Origin: Blumeriella jaapii
Taxonomy: Eukaryota; Ascomycota; Leotiomycetes; Helotiales; Drepanopezizaceae
Assembly: GCA_009599575.1 (NCBI GenBank)
Contig: VWND01000016.1
Span: forward strand, 787,215-851,214
Direction: 5' to 3'
DNA length: 64,000 nt
A model generated the notes under the pieces. That model was not told the DNA's origin and did not search any database. It was given only the letters and a program-made list of their open reading frames with translations. Position numbers and translations under genes: made by a program. The stretch's first letter is position 1; each line of letters opens with the position of its first letter. Below, in pieces: positions 44,901 to 56,399 of the stretch.

Positions 44901-44953
44901 GAAAAAAGAAATAGTTTACGCCGTCGCCAGCGTAGAAAAAGAATTGTTAATAA
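44901..44953 (-). other. Element A leader after the 5' LTR
   Basis: On the sense strand TTATTAACAATTC is followed by TACGCTGGCGACGGCGTAAA. The primer-binding site should be here, but I cannot assign a tRNA; mutation may have blurred it. Confidence 0.4.
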
Positions 44954-45247
44954 TATAACGATTTAATTAGTCGGAAGGCTGAAAAATCAGTTAACTGGTC
45001 GCCGTATTCATATGATATAAAACGAGCCTTTGATTTTGTAACAAAAATATTCATTTAGAATTAACAACTGCAAAAGGCAAAGGTTGCTAAGGAGAAAAAG
45101 CCTTATATATATAATAGTTTCCACAATTAATGGGAAGACCCACCAAGAGACCAGAGAGCTTGCAGCTATACGTAGTTGCTAGGGAGCTTGCAGCTATACG
45201 TAGTTGCTGGGGTGACACGAGAGGTGGCAACAGAGTGAATCGTCACA
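44954..45247 (-). repeat. Family A LTR (5' LTR), 294 bp
   Basis: The plus strand begins TATAACGATTTAATTAG and ends GAGTGAATCGTCACA. Hand alignment with 38788-39081 gives about 43 differences, all transitions, and no indels. It has the same internal tandem pair (AGCTTGCAGCTATACGTAGT twice, about 45159-45210). Confidence 0.95.
45101..45111 (-). promoter_or_regulatory. Possible TATA box in the element A 5' LTR
   Basis: TATATATAAGG on the sense strand, unchanged between the two LTRs. Position within the LTR and sequence fit a TATA element. Inference only. Confidence 0.4.
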
Positions 45248-45252
45248 CCGTC
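45248..45252. repeat. Target-site duplication of element A, right copy
   Basis: CCGTC, matching 38783-38787; beyond it B2 resumes with GACGAAATTATTAAAAAG. Confidence 0.95.
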
Positions 45253-46300
45253 GACGAAATTATTAAAAAGATTATAAAATAAAAAATCGAATTAAAATTC
45301 AGCGATTTATTTAGTATAAAAGAAAAATTCGATAAAATTATTAATAAATAGATTTTTATATTAAAAAAAAACGAAAAGGTTAAAATTATTCGAAAAAAAA
45401 ACGATTTTGAATTAGAAAAAAATTAAAAAGAAATTTACAATATCGCAGTTAATTTAATCGATAAAAAGAAATCATCGGAAAAAATCAGCCTTTTGGCTTT
45501 CGCTATAAAAACTTAAAAGTCAAAACGACGAAACTGCTTTTACACGGCTATAAAAGCGCCAAAAATAAAAATTATGCTTAAGAAAAATACGACCGCCTTT
45601 GTTTTATTCGATAATAAAGCCGAAATTAATTGTATAAACTAAAAAATAGCCGAAGCTAATAATATTCCGATTATTATCGATAAACGAATAATTTATATTA
45701 TCGTTAATAAAAATATTATTAAATTTAATAAAATTGTACGAAATATAAAAATCGATATTAAAAGTATTATTATTTATAAAAACTTTTTAATAATAAAAAA
45801 ATGCTTTTATTTTATTATTTTTAAAATGTTTTAAATTTTGAAAAGTTTTGTTAATTTCAAATATATCGAAAACGGCCAAATAAAAACTTTTTTTTGAAAT
45901 TAAAACCGATCTTTTTAAAATCAAATTATCGTCGTCGGCGATAAGATTTTTTTAATCGACGTTTTATCGAAAAACGAATAGCCGGCTTTAATCTCAGGAT
46001 AAACGCTAGGCTATAACAAAACCTGGAAAATATTTAGCCAAAAGCATTTACGTTATTAATCGAAATAATATCGCGAATAAAATTAGTTAATATTAATATT
46101 TTTGGCTATTAATTCGAAAATAAAAGTTCCGAAGATTTCGTTTTCGTATTAAATAAACCCGACCTATATATTTTATTTTTTTATATTAATATTAGCATTT
46201 TTTATAAGCGCAAAGCTAATAAAATACGATTCGTGAATTTTAGCGAATCCGGCGGAAATATTTTCGAAAAAATAAACGATTAATTTAAGAAAAATAAAAT
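45253..46300 (+). pseudogene. B2 protease and linker
   Basis: The linker end, then a retropepsin-like region: a frame at about 45590-45660 reads FVLFDNKAEINCIN, the mutated DSGAEVN motif. It is followed by strand-rich YKNFLIIKKCFYFIIFKMF near 45775-45835, then a connecting region to RT. It matches B1 30231-31000. Confidence 0.7.
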
Positions 46301-47910
46301 AATAAAACCGTTTTAATTAATTATTAGCGAATTCGAAAAATTTATTATCGGCAGATTTTTCAGCTTATTATTTAGCAGCCGATTTATAAAAGAACGATTT
46401 AATAACTTAGCAATCGAAACCCAATTTCTGCTAAAAAAAAAAAAGGTTTTATACGAAATTTTACGCAATCGAAAAAAGGTTATAATTTTCGATTTTACCG
46501 AAATAAATTAATTTAATTTTAACGTTACGTTTTATATCGATATCAAAACTGTATTTTACGAAGCTTGGCAAAAAAAAATCTTTTTAATTCCTAAAGTTTT
46601 TCAGAATAAGATAATCGAAATGCTAAAAAAACGAATTAAGCAAAAGATTTTCGAATTTTATTACGGCCTATATAAAAACAAATAGTTTATCGTTGCGAAA
46701 AAAAAAAAAGCATTTATAAATTTATTATCGCAATTGTCGAAATAAATAAAATAACGATATAAAACGCTAACGTGTTATTTAACGTCGATTAATTTTCGAA
46801 CGAATTCGCAAAATTAACGATCGCTTTTCTGCTTAATTTGTTTTTCGGCTACGATTATTTAATATTTGATTTACGATTTCGAAATATAACGGCAATTTAA
46901 ATTTTAATCGGTTTACTGCGTATAACGAAAATACTTATAAAAGCTATTAATTTAATCGTATAATTCGTAAAAATCGTATATAAGGTTTTTATAATTTGTA
47001 TTTCTGATATTACCTTTTTTTACGTTGACGACGTCGAAATAAAAAGCCCTAAATTATATTATAATAATAAAATTTTTTTTTTTAAAATTCGACGCTATAT
47101 AATAAAACATATTTAAAACATCGATAAAATTATAATTTGTTTCGAAAAAGCCAAAGCTATTATTAGTTTTCGATTAAAATTTTGTATATCCGAAATAAAT
47201 ATCGTTAATTATATGACTGATAGCGCTGGCCGCTATTTTTAACGAAAAAAAATCGAAAAGATTTGCGAATAAAAAAAGTATAAGAATATCACCGAAGCCA
47301 AAGCTTTTATTAGCGTTGTGATTTATTATCGCAATTAAATTAAAAACTTTTTTTAAAAAATTGCATTTATTTACGTTACGATAAAAAAAAAAATCGATTT
47401 CGTTTAAGAAAAAAAGCAAAGCAAAGTTATAAAAATCCTTAAAAACGACCTTTTATCGGCTCCGTTATTTGTGCGGATCGATTATAATTTAAACGTAAAA
47501 AAAATTATTTTAATTATCGACGCCAGTATTTTCGATTAAAAAATTATATTGCAATAAATCGACGAAAATAAAAAACGGCATTTTTTACGATTCGAAAGCG
47601 GCTTATAATTTTTCGTTAAAATACGCTACGATATTATTAAACGAAAATATCGAAGCGCTTTTAAAGTAATAAAAAAAATAAAAAGCGAATTATACAGCGT
47701 ATATTTTATTTTAAAAACAAACGCAAAAGTTTTTGTCGATTAATTAAATAAAAAAGCTAGTAATTTGCTAAAAGCATTCGTTATTAATTAAATAGCTTAA
47801 ATGCGATTTATAAACTTCGAAGTTAAATATATTAAAAAAATAATTAATATAGCGGCAAACGGCTTTTTCAAATAAAAACGCTTTTATTCGTTTGATTTCG
47901 CTAAACAAAG
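46301..47910 (+). pseudogene. B2 reverse transcriptase and RNase H
   Basis: Fingers: VIIFDFTEIN.FNFNVTFYID (about 46480-46545), EMLKKRIKQKIFEFYYGLYK, then FIIAIVEINKI. Palm motif A reads FLLNLFFGYDY, with Asn (46835-46837) for the catalytic Asp. Motif C reads FFYVDDVEIKSP, intact, at 47021-47032. RNase H: IIDASIF (Asp at 47519-47521), YDIIKRKYRSAFKVIKKI and KTNAKVFVD near 47610-47740. The palm wording (LFSGYDQ type) fits the fungal gypsy lineage with a divergent RT. The minus-strand frame at 47174-47419 is a shadow. Confidence 0.85.
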
Positions 47911-48285
47911 CGAATAAAATATTAACAAATGAATCGCTGACGAAATCGGCTGTTTTGTTATTTGCGCTTTGGGTTTTATAAAGCCAAAATTATTTGCGTT
48001 GCTATTTCGGCTAGCACCGCGAATAAAAAATATTAATTTTCGGGCCGAAGCATTCGCGTTATTATTTCGGCTAGTATTGCGAATGGATTTGATCGAAAAC
48101 GATCGGGATAAGCCGGCTAGCAACGAAAATAAATTTTTAATCGATAATTACGAAACCGAAAATTTTTATTTAATCGTATATTATTTAATTATTTTATTTA
48201 AATTATTTAACGTGCCAAACTATTAATTTAAATTATTTAAAAATCAGGCTTTCGATTATATTTTAGCCGACAGAAAACTATATAA
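47911..48285 (+). pseudogene. B2 RNase H-integrase connection with repeated phrase
   Basis: Open frames on both strands (47969-48226 plus, 47884-48123 minus) cover a stretch with two near-identical phrases ATTTCGGCTAGYAYYGCGAAT (48004-48024 and 48063-48083), about 60 bp apart. It corresponds to 12480-12600 in B0 and 61720-61815 in B3, so the duplication belongs to the family. Probably a linker. Confidence 0.5.
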
Positions 48286-49590
48286 AAAAAAAAATAATAT
48301 ATATTAAAAGCGCTTAATAATAAATAATAAAACTGATAAGTTTTAAATTATAAAAAAAGCCTACGAAAAAATGTTTTATAAAAAAGCTAAAGCTATTTAT
48401 TACCGAATCAAAAATAATTTCTGATGGAAAAAATGCTTCGAAAATTGCAAAGCCTTCGTTAAAAATTGTATTTTTTGCTAAAAACGAAAGCTTAGCCGAA
48501 AAAAAAACTTATTATATCCGACGTAGTTTTTTAAAATTTAAGAAAAAGTTAATTTCGACGTTATACGCGTATTAATTACTGATCGCGGTTATATATGCTT
48601 CGTATTCGTTATTAACGATTTTTTTAAATAGCCTAAAAAGCGATTTTTTCGAAACGTTATTTTCGAAATTATAGCGATTTTTTTTTAAAAAAACGTTGTA
48701 TATCGATACGATTTATTTAGCAAATTAAACGTCGATAATAAATTCGAAAACAAAAGCGTTATCGAAACTTTTATAAAAAAATACGGCATCCAGCGTATTT
48801 AAATTTTAGTTTACAATTCGAAAAGCAACGGATTCGTTAAACGAAATTACAAAAATATTTTCGACGGCTTTTTAAAAGTTATTCGAAAAAGCTATAAGCG
48901 TTGGTCGCGGAAATTTTCGGAAATGCTTTTTATTATACGCATATATATATACGTTTTTATTAAAATAATTTTATTTTTTATTTAATACGGCAGAAACGCT
49001 CGATTATTTCTGGAAACAAAATAGTTTGTATAAAGGTTTTATAACGTAATTAAAATGAAAACGAAAGCAGATTTATTAATAATAAAATTTAAACAATTCG
49101 ATTACCGCGATATAAATATAAAAAAAATAATTTTAAAAAAAAAAAAATATAAAAAAGCAATTAAAAAAGTTTAAAATAAAATTAAGGTTTTAAAAAAAAC
49201 GCTAATTAAAAAAAGAAATCTGATTTTAGTTTACGACGTTTAGCGCGTTATTAATAAATCGGCCGATATTAAGCTTAATTATAAATAGCTCGGATTTTAC
49301 GAAGTATACGAGGCCGAATTAAATAAAAGCTATTATAAGCTTACGAAACTCGATAAAACGAAACTGAAAAAAACGTTCGCCGCCAACCGGTTAAAACGAT
49401 TTTATTAAAAAAAATTAGCAAATTTATTTTCTGAATTTTAAATTAAAAAGCGATTCCGATTTTAACGATTCCGACGACGATTCCGACCAAAGCGATTATA
49501 TTTTTAAAAAAAAAAAAAACTTTTAGAAAAGTTTGAAAATAATCGAACGATAATTCCGCTGCTAAAACCACAGTTTAAATCGTAATTTTA
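48286..49590 (+). pseudogene. B2 integrase
   Basis: Zinc-binding remnant NCIFC near 48460. Core: DRGYICFVFVINDFFKWPKK (about 48570-48625), FSKLNVDNKFENK with the second catalytic Asp at 48734-48736, YGIQRI, then NSKSNGFVKRNYK, where the catalytic Glu is now Lys (48839-48841; Glu in B0). C-terminal: LLIIKFKQFDYRDINIKKII and YEVYEAELNKSYYKL, then an acidic tail with NDSDDDSD character near 49455-49490. The normal size and order of fungal gypsy integrases. It contains the unoccupied LINE target at 49253-49266. Confidence 0.85.
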
Positions 49591-49599
49591 TTTATAACC

Positions 49600-50090
49600 G
49601 AAAAAAAAAATGCTTACAAAATTATTTATTAATTGTTTTATTATTTTTGTTATTTATTGTTTTTCTTTTTATTATATATTATTCTATTGTTTTTGTTTTA
49701 TTTAATTATATACAATTTAATTATTTTGTTTTATATATATTATTTATTTTTAAAACTTTTTTCTATATTATTTAAAACATTTACTATATTTTTTTTTATT
49801 TGATTATATTTTTATTTATTAAAATAAAAGCTTTATATATATTTAAGTCGCATATTTGATATATTTATATTATTCGCATATTTTACGAAAACTATTTTTT
49901 ATATATTTTATTATTTGCTATTTTTTGTATTATTTATTTTTTTCGCTGTTTTAAACGGATGCTTATCTAAACAATTATAATTTATTAAAAAAACAGCATG
50001 CGAATTCCCGTAGTTTTTAAATACAAATATTTTATAATTTCCGTATTTTTTTTTAATTATTTTTTAATAAATACAACACACTTTTTTAAT
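49600..50090. other. AT-rich, CpG-free spacer of family B (B2 copy)
   Basis: Nearly pure A/T; for example no CpG in 49681-49800. GCATGCGAATTCCCGTA at about 49997-50013 is a small GC-containing island near the 3' end, also present in B0 and B3. Noncoding; possible transcription signals. Confidence 0.7.
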
Positions 50091-53000
50091 TAATAAACCT
50101 ATCGATATTATATCGTTTTTTAAGCAAAGCGTTATTAAACCTGGCAAGTTTATTTTTAATTTATTTTAAAACGGAATTATTATACGTAATCTTTCCGAAT
50201 TTAAGCAAGCATATAATGCCGCTATTCCAAATTAATAAGCAGTTTTCGTAAAAACATTTATAAAACAATTCGATATAATAATTAAAAACGTTAACGAATT
50301 TTTATTCGATTACGAAAGCTTCGTTAAAACTAAATTCGTTCGCAAAAACTTTAATTACGATAAGTTTCTGTTAAATTATAATAACGTTTTAAAAATTTTC
50401 GCCGAAGCAAAAAAAGCTCGAAATAATAAAAAAAAAATAATAAATCGAATATTGCGTTTTTTATTAAATCAACGAGGAAAAGATATTTAAAAATACGTTT
50501 TTAGCAAAATCACCGATATTATTTTATTTCGGTATTTCGCTCGCTTTTTCGAAATTATTATTTTTATTAAAAAAAAAATCTGAATATTAAACGCTTATAT
50601 TTTTAAAACGCAAATTTTAAAAGCTAACAACCCAAAAGTCCGCAGATTTACAAACTTTTTTACAATTATTTGTAAATTAATCGACGACGTTATGCAATCG
50701 CTAAAAAAAGTTTTAATCGGCTGCGAAATTTTAAATTTGATTTTTTTTTAAAGCAAAAAACTAAATATCGCTAAATACGGCATTTTTATATTAAAAAAAA
50801 AAACAACGCTATTCCGATATTTTAAATTTACGACGACGAAAAAAACGAGAAAATTAATATTATTTTCGTTTAGTTCGAAAAGATATACGCGGTAATAATT
50901 AATATTTTTAAAATAGCTAAAACAATTTAGCGATTTTTATTTTTAATTATCGAAAACGAATTCGAAAACAAAATTAAAAGCGTAATAGCAAATAACCGCT
51001 TATTCGAATATAAAAAATTTATTATATTTGTAAAAACGATTTCGGAAAAAATAAAAATAAAAAACGTAAAAAAGCGCGCCGATATTTCCGAAATCTTTTT
51101 TGGTTGAAAAAAAAAATTATTTACGTCGTTAACAAAAAAAGCACCGCGAATAAAAACAGCCGGAAATCGACGCCGAGCTATAAGTTTTAAGCCGATTAAT
51201 AAAAAACGCGACGATTTTACGAAATTAAATTTAAAAAACGCCGGTATCGCGAAAAAGAAAAATTTAAACGATTTTAAATTTAATTTTTCGAAATTAAATA
51301 TACAAATATTAAAAACGCTTGCTGCGTTTAAAAACGTCGTACCGTTATCGTTAATATTTTAAATTTTAATAAAAGCATTTAAAATTTCGATTATTATACG
51401 ATTCGACCGAAAAAATTTAAAAAAGAATATCGAAATTATCGCGAAAAAAATTATATAAAAAATATAAAATTAAATTATTTTGCTTAAAACTTTCGCTTTC
51501 GACGACGAAACGATTTAAAAGTTTTATTTCGATATTTTTATATAAAAACCAAATGAATTTATTAGCTTTTTTCTTTTTGCTTCGAACGAAAACTAAACTA
51601 AGCTTTTTTCGGAAAATTGCAAATATAATACGCCGGAATAAATAAAAAAAACTTTTGAAAACGATAATTCGTTTTTATTCGAATTTTCTTTTGTTAAAAA
51701 ACTTCGATTTTTTAATTTCGTTTTTACGAATAATATTAACGCTAAAAAAAACGGCAAATTTTGTTATTTCCACGTGCGCTGTTACGCGGCGTATTGCGAT
51801 TTAATTATAAAAAAAGTTAACGTTATCGGCTTTGCTAATCGATTCGCTATTATTAAAAATTCGAATTACGACGTATTCGAAATTGATTTTAATAATTAAT
51901 TTATATTCCGACGAAAAACTGCGAAAATTATTTAAACGCGTATTAAAATTTACTTAAACTACGTAAATTTTAAAACGGATTTTAAAATTTTCAGCGCGAT
52001 TATAAAATTCGATTAAAACGTAAAAAAATAAAAGCAACGAATATTTCCAAAAGCAGACTTTTTTAGCCTTTCGACCGAAAATATATTTTAAAATTTATTT
52101 AAATTAAGCTGCGAATTCGTTAATTACGTAAAGTTTTATAACGGAAAAAACAAGCTATTATTATATTTTATAAAAAAAAAGTAATTATATACAAATATTA
52201 TTTCCGATTAATTAAAACCCAAAAAGCGCCTATAGCTTTTTTCGCTAATATATTTTACAATTTTATTTAATAAGTTTTCAAAATACACCCCGGCTTTTAT
52301 TTCGCTGCTTTAATTATTCGAAATTTTAAAAACTGCCGCCTCGTAATATATTTTAACGTTCCGATCGCTTTAGGTTTCGCTAGTTCCGATCGTATTATAA
52401 TTATAAAATTCGATATTACCGATTTTTAAAAAAAAAAAAAAATCGAAAACTTTACCGACGCTACTTTCGACTATCACGTTCTGCTTGCATTCGTATATAA
52501 CTCGGAAATAATCGAAGCTTATCTGCAATTATACCACGACGCCAAATTAATTAAAACCATCCAGAAAAGCCCAGCTTTTTCGTATTTCAGCGCGTTTAAA
52601 ATAATAGCCTCGGCTATTTCATCGGATTATAAAACCGAAAGCTACGGAATAAAAAATAAAATAATTTTTATTAATTTTTCGATTAAGCAAAAGGTTTTCG
52701 TCAGATTCAAAACCCAAAAAACCGACGGCGCGATATTAATTTATTCGAATAATTATACGGCGTAAAAATACAAAAACCATTTCGAAAACGATAATCCGAT
52801 AAGTAATTTAATATTATTTATATTACGGCGAAAGCAATTATAGCATTTTCGGTGATTTCGATTGCAAACGATTATTTCCGAACTATTTCGTAAAATAGTT
52901 TTTTTTACAAACTTCGAAGCTTTTTTAAAAGCATTCGTCGATAAATAACCGTAATCCGACCTATTAGTTTTACGCGAAGCAAAAGCGTTAATCGGTTTTA

Positions 53001-53330
53001 ATTACGACGAACTAATCGATTACTTTTACGATTTTAATATAAAACTTTTCAACGCCTTTTGTAAAGCGTAAAACTACGTTTAAAAGCTGAAATTTATTAT
53101 TTACGAAGAAAAATCGTAAAAAGCATTCGTCGCGGCGACGTTTAATAATATTATCGACGAAAAAGCTATTAAAACGTTCGTAAATCTAAACGATATTTCG
53201 ATTAATATTTTATCGAGCTATTTTTCAAAAAAGCAAAATAAACAAAATAATTTAAACGATAAGCGAAACGTTATTTTTCCGCAAAAGCCAACAGCTAAAA
53301 AGCCAAAAACGGGTTAGAAAACTAAAAGAA
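50091..53330 (+). pseudogene. B2 3' ORF region, unknown protein of about 1,050 residues
   Basis: The clearest copy of the extra region of family B, sense strand plus, between integrase and the 3' LTR. From the start a single frame reads DIISFFKQSVIKPGKFIF, FVKTFIKQFDIIIKNVNEFL, RNNKKKIINRILRFLLNQRG and RRFTNFFTIICKLIDDVMQS, with few stops over about 700 bp. Further on: KFCYFHVRCYAAYCDLIIKK (about 51760), then AFSYFSAFKIIASAISSDY (about 52575) and SINILSSYFSKKQNKQNN (about 53205) in other frames. Many stops replace Gln or Trp. I recognise no catalytic motif, zinc knuckle, signal peptide or transmembrane pattern. Possible roles (accessory, env-like or captured host gene) are open. Confidence 0.65.
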
Positions 53331-53465
53331 TATGAAAACTAAAAAATTCGGTTTTTAAATAATTGGTTTTTAAATTATATAAAATAAACTAGATTGTATT
53401 TACTAAAATTATATTTTTTTTTTGGTCGTAATTAAAAACAACTACGTATATTATTTAAAATAAAA
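53331..53465 (+). other. B2 region before the 3' LTR
   Basis: About 135 bp of AT-rich sequence shared with B3 (56306-56440, inverted). ATTATTTAAAATAAAA directly precedes the LTR and, with AACAAAA in B3, marks the place of the polypurine tract. Confidence 0.5.
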
Positions 53466-53732
53466 TGTAAAACGGTAATACTTTGTATTAATAAAAGCTG
53501 GTAGTTTTAGCTATAATTAAGGCATAAACTCCTTCGAAACCCCCTGCTATTAACTACCTTCAACAGGTATAAAAGCAAAGCATCTTTTTAAATAATACTA
53601 TAAGCACGTAGTTTAATTTATATCTTTATTTATTCTTTTTTTCCTTTTTTCAGTTTCTTCTAGGAATTCCCCAGACTATTTTACCCACCGATATATGGCC
53701 GTATCAGTCTGGTTTTCCTACCTACTTTTACA
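53466..53732 (+). repeat. Family B LTR (3' LTR of B2), 267 bp
   Basis: It begins TGTAAAACGGTAATAC and ends CCTACCTACTTTTACA, the best preserved LTR end. The right flank ATATTTTAGC continues family C (C3). Confidence 0.93.
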
Positions 53733-56038
53733 ATATTTTAGCTTTTTTTAAACGATTTAAAGTTTCGCTTATAAAAAGTAAAGAAATTCGATTTTTAATT
53801 GTAATTGCGTTTAAACTTTTATAATCGACGCATAATCGTTAAATTTCGTTTCTTTTCGGTAAAAATATTACCGATGCGCCGGTAAAGATAATAGATTTTT
53901 TTATTTAATTTTTTTTTAAGCTCGAATCGAAATATTCGCGTAATTCGGTAAGTTTAAATTCCGACAAAAAGTAGATTGGTTTTTAAAAAAAATTCTTTTT
54001 TTCCGCGAAATTTATTCGATGCTTTATAAAATAGTAAAAAGCTAAAATAACCGCGGCGGTATCGTTAAACACGTCGGCGTAATCGTCGTATTTGAAAAAT
54101 AATTAATATTGTTTTTTAATAGCTTTTTTTAAAACGATACAAAACGCTTGCTTTTTTTTAGATTTCTTTTTAAAACGTTTAATTATAACGAAATTAAATT
54201 ATAAGCATTCGATTAGATATCGCTACGATTTAATTCGAAAGCTTATAGCGGAATCGATATTTCGCAATCAAAAAAACCTTAAAATAAATAAAATTTTTAG
54301 AATATTTATATCGCAAATTACGAAATCGTTTTATATTTTTTTAATTATTTTATAATTATTAATAGCGCGAATAAATTGCGTATACGTGCCGTAAATAATT
54401 ACTTTTTTTTTTCAACCGTAAATAAATTAATACGTTTTTAAATTGGTTTTTATTTATATTTAATTAATAATTTTTAAATTACGCAGTTTTTTTTCGCGCC
54501 GCAATCGATAAAAGCTCGTTTCGTACGAATTTCGCTTTTAGCTTTTTTAATTTCGATTGAAATTATTATTTTTTGCTTTTTTTTTTCGTTTAATTTTATT
54601 AGCAGCGACGAAATTAAAATCGAGCGGAAGCTTTTTCCGAATTTTTAAATTTATTAACTTCGGAGCAATTTAAAGTAATATTTTTTTTTTATTACATTTA
54701 TAATATTCGACTTTTGAACAATTGGCCATACGGTATTCTGCTTTTTGGCAGCGATTGCATTTCGAAAAATAAAAAAAGTCGTTAGAAATTTTAGGATTTT
54801 AAAATTTTTTATTAAAATTATCGTTTTTTCGCTTTCGTTTTTTTTTTATAACGTATTTTCGAATCGAAAACGATATATGTCTGTTTTAGCCTTTAAATTT
54901 TAATCGTAAATATAAATTTTTTTTTTTTTTTTTTTTTTTTTTTACGCTCGTTTCGTCGTTTATTATTTTTCGTTTCGTCGCTGATAATTTTATTAGCATT
55001 TTCGATTCGACGAGCGATTAATATTAATTTTTCGTACGAGCTTATAACTGCAATATTGCTTCGTTTAATAATTTTTTTTCGAAAAATAAATCGGAGTTTT
55101 GCGAAAAGCATTTTTTTTTTAATCGCATTATTTATTATTTGCAATTGCTATTCGAAATTATTTAAATAAGCAACGAAATCGTTAATTAATTTATACTTTT
55201 TTTACTTCGCTTTATCGTATAAATTCGAAGCCGCGATTTTTCGATTTTTCGTATTTATCAGAAAATCTAATATTTATTTTTTAAAATTGTTTTATATAAT
55301 TCGAATATTCGTAAAACGTCGTTCGTATCCGATTTACTTTTTTTTTATTTTATCGTCGAAAATTAAAATATAAGCGTTAATTTTCTTTTGATCGGTATAA
55401 AATATTACTTTTTTATTTTAGCGGAAACTTCGCTTTACACGCCGAATAAAAAATTAAGCTTTTTTAGTATTTTTCTTTCGATATATTAGAAAATCTTTTA
55501 TTTTTAATATTTTTCGGCTCGAATTCGCTAAATCTCCTACAGAAAATATAATATATTTAAAAAAAATGCTAGGTCGTTTCTAATAAGTATTATTATTATA
55601 ATACTTCGAAAATACTTTATAATAATCGCCGGCTTAGATTATTTTCTGTTTTTTTTTAATTAAAACGGTATTAAAAAATATAAAAACCTTTTTTTCGATA
55701 TTTTCGAAAAGGTTAAGTTTTTATTAAAATTATTTAATCTTTTTTCGGAATTCGTTTCGGCGTTTTTTGGTTTCTTCGAATTTTTTAATTATTTCGTAAA
55801 CTTTTTTCTTAATTTTTTTCTGTTTTACTTTAGCTCGTATTCTCTTTATTTTTTTACGTTTATCGTTTTTTTTTTGTTCGGCGCGGATTCGTTTATTAGC
55901 CAGATAAATCAGAGTTTCGGTGAAAAATCCTTTCGAATCGCTTTGAACGTAGCTTTTTTTAATAATTTTTTAAATAAAAAAAATTGAAAAATCGTCGCGC
56001 TTTAATGGTGGGGTATTTTCGATTTTTGATAAGGCTGG
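53733..56038 (-). mobile_element. Family C copy C3, 5' part (RT start to gag), interrupted by B3
   Basis: Continuation of C3 beyond B2. The minus strand reads RT start (about 53750-53900), protease, mutated zinc knuckle (about 54690-54730), then gag to 56038. There an inverted family B LTR begins after AAGGCTGG. The frame at 54893-55144 matches C2 23881-24084 (LFAKLRFIFRK). A T run lies at about 54917-54941. Confidence 0.9.
53733..56038 (-). pseudogene. C3 gag, protease and RT N-terminus, degraded
   Basis: Sense strand minus. The gag end at 54893-55144 reads LILIARRIENANKIISDETK-like text. The knuckle near 54700 reads YYKCNKK with later Cys/His lost. The protease active-site region lies near 54500 and the RT entry ([14 protein letters not shown]) near 53830. 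The stop pattern agrees with C2 but individual positions differ, so the two copies complement each other. Confidence 0.75.
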
Positions 56039-56305
56039 TGTAAAAGTAGGTAGGAAAACCAGACTGATACGGCCATATGTCGGTGGGTAAAATAGTCTAG
56101 GGAATTCCTAAAAAAGGCTGAAAAAAGGAAAAAAAAAATAAATAAAAGTATAAATTGGATTGCGTGCCTATAATATTATTTAAAAAGGTGCTTTGCTCTT
56201 ATACTTATTGAAGATAGTCAGTGGCAAAGGGTTTCGGAAGGGTCCATGCCTCGATTATAACTAAAACTACCAACTTTTATTAATACAAAATATCACCGTT
56301 TTATA
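56039..56305 (-). repeat. Family B LTR (3' LTR of B3), 267 bp
   Basis: The plus strand begins TGTAAAAGTAGGTAGGAAAA and ends CACCGTTTTATA. It is followed by TTTTGTTTTAAATAATATACG, the inverse of the sequence preceding the B2 3' LTR, which makes it the 3' LTR. Confidence 0.92.
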
Positions 56306-56399
56306 TTTTGTTTTAAATAATATACGTAATCGTTTTTAACTACGATTAAAAAAAAATATAATTTTAATAAATGTGATTTAATTTATTTTATATAATTTA

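Larger units (their letters stand above)
38788..45247 (-). mobile_element. Family A chromovirus-type gypsy retrotransposon, complete (6,460 bp)
   Basis: A full element on the minus strand with two 294-bp LTRs, TGTGACGAT/ATCGTCACA inverted ends, a 5-bp target duplication and a polypurine tract. Order on the minus strand: 5' LTR (44954-45247), gag, protease, RT, RNase H, integrase with chromodomain, 3' LTR (38788-39081). It is moderately mutated, so the pol domains are readable, but RT YLDD is now YLNN and stops are present. It is younger than B2, in which it lies. Confidence 0.96.
35969..53732 (+). mobile_element. Family B copy B2, complete, containing a family A element
   Basis: The reference copy for family B, with both LTRs (35969-36235 and 53466-53732, each 267 bp). 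Without the inserted A element and its 5-bp duplication it measures about 11.3 kb. Order: LTR, leader, gag, linker, protease, RT, RNase H, integrase, AT-rich spacer, 3' ORF region, LTR. It lies in C3 with ATAT on both flanks (35965-35968 and 53733-53736). That size is large for a gypsy element; the extra length is the spacer and 3' region. Confidence 0.93.

Noticed and set aside
47884..48226. Overlapping open frames on both strands as a small gene pair
   Set aside because: They fall in the family B RNase H-integrase connection and recur with the element; no independent support.
35969..53732. Claim that the B2 LTRs also differ only by transitions
   Set aside because: Most differences are transitions, but the T-rich part near the 3' third does not align cleanly by eye and may include a transversion or balanced indels.
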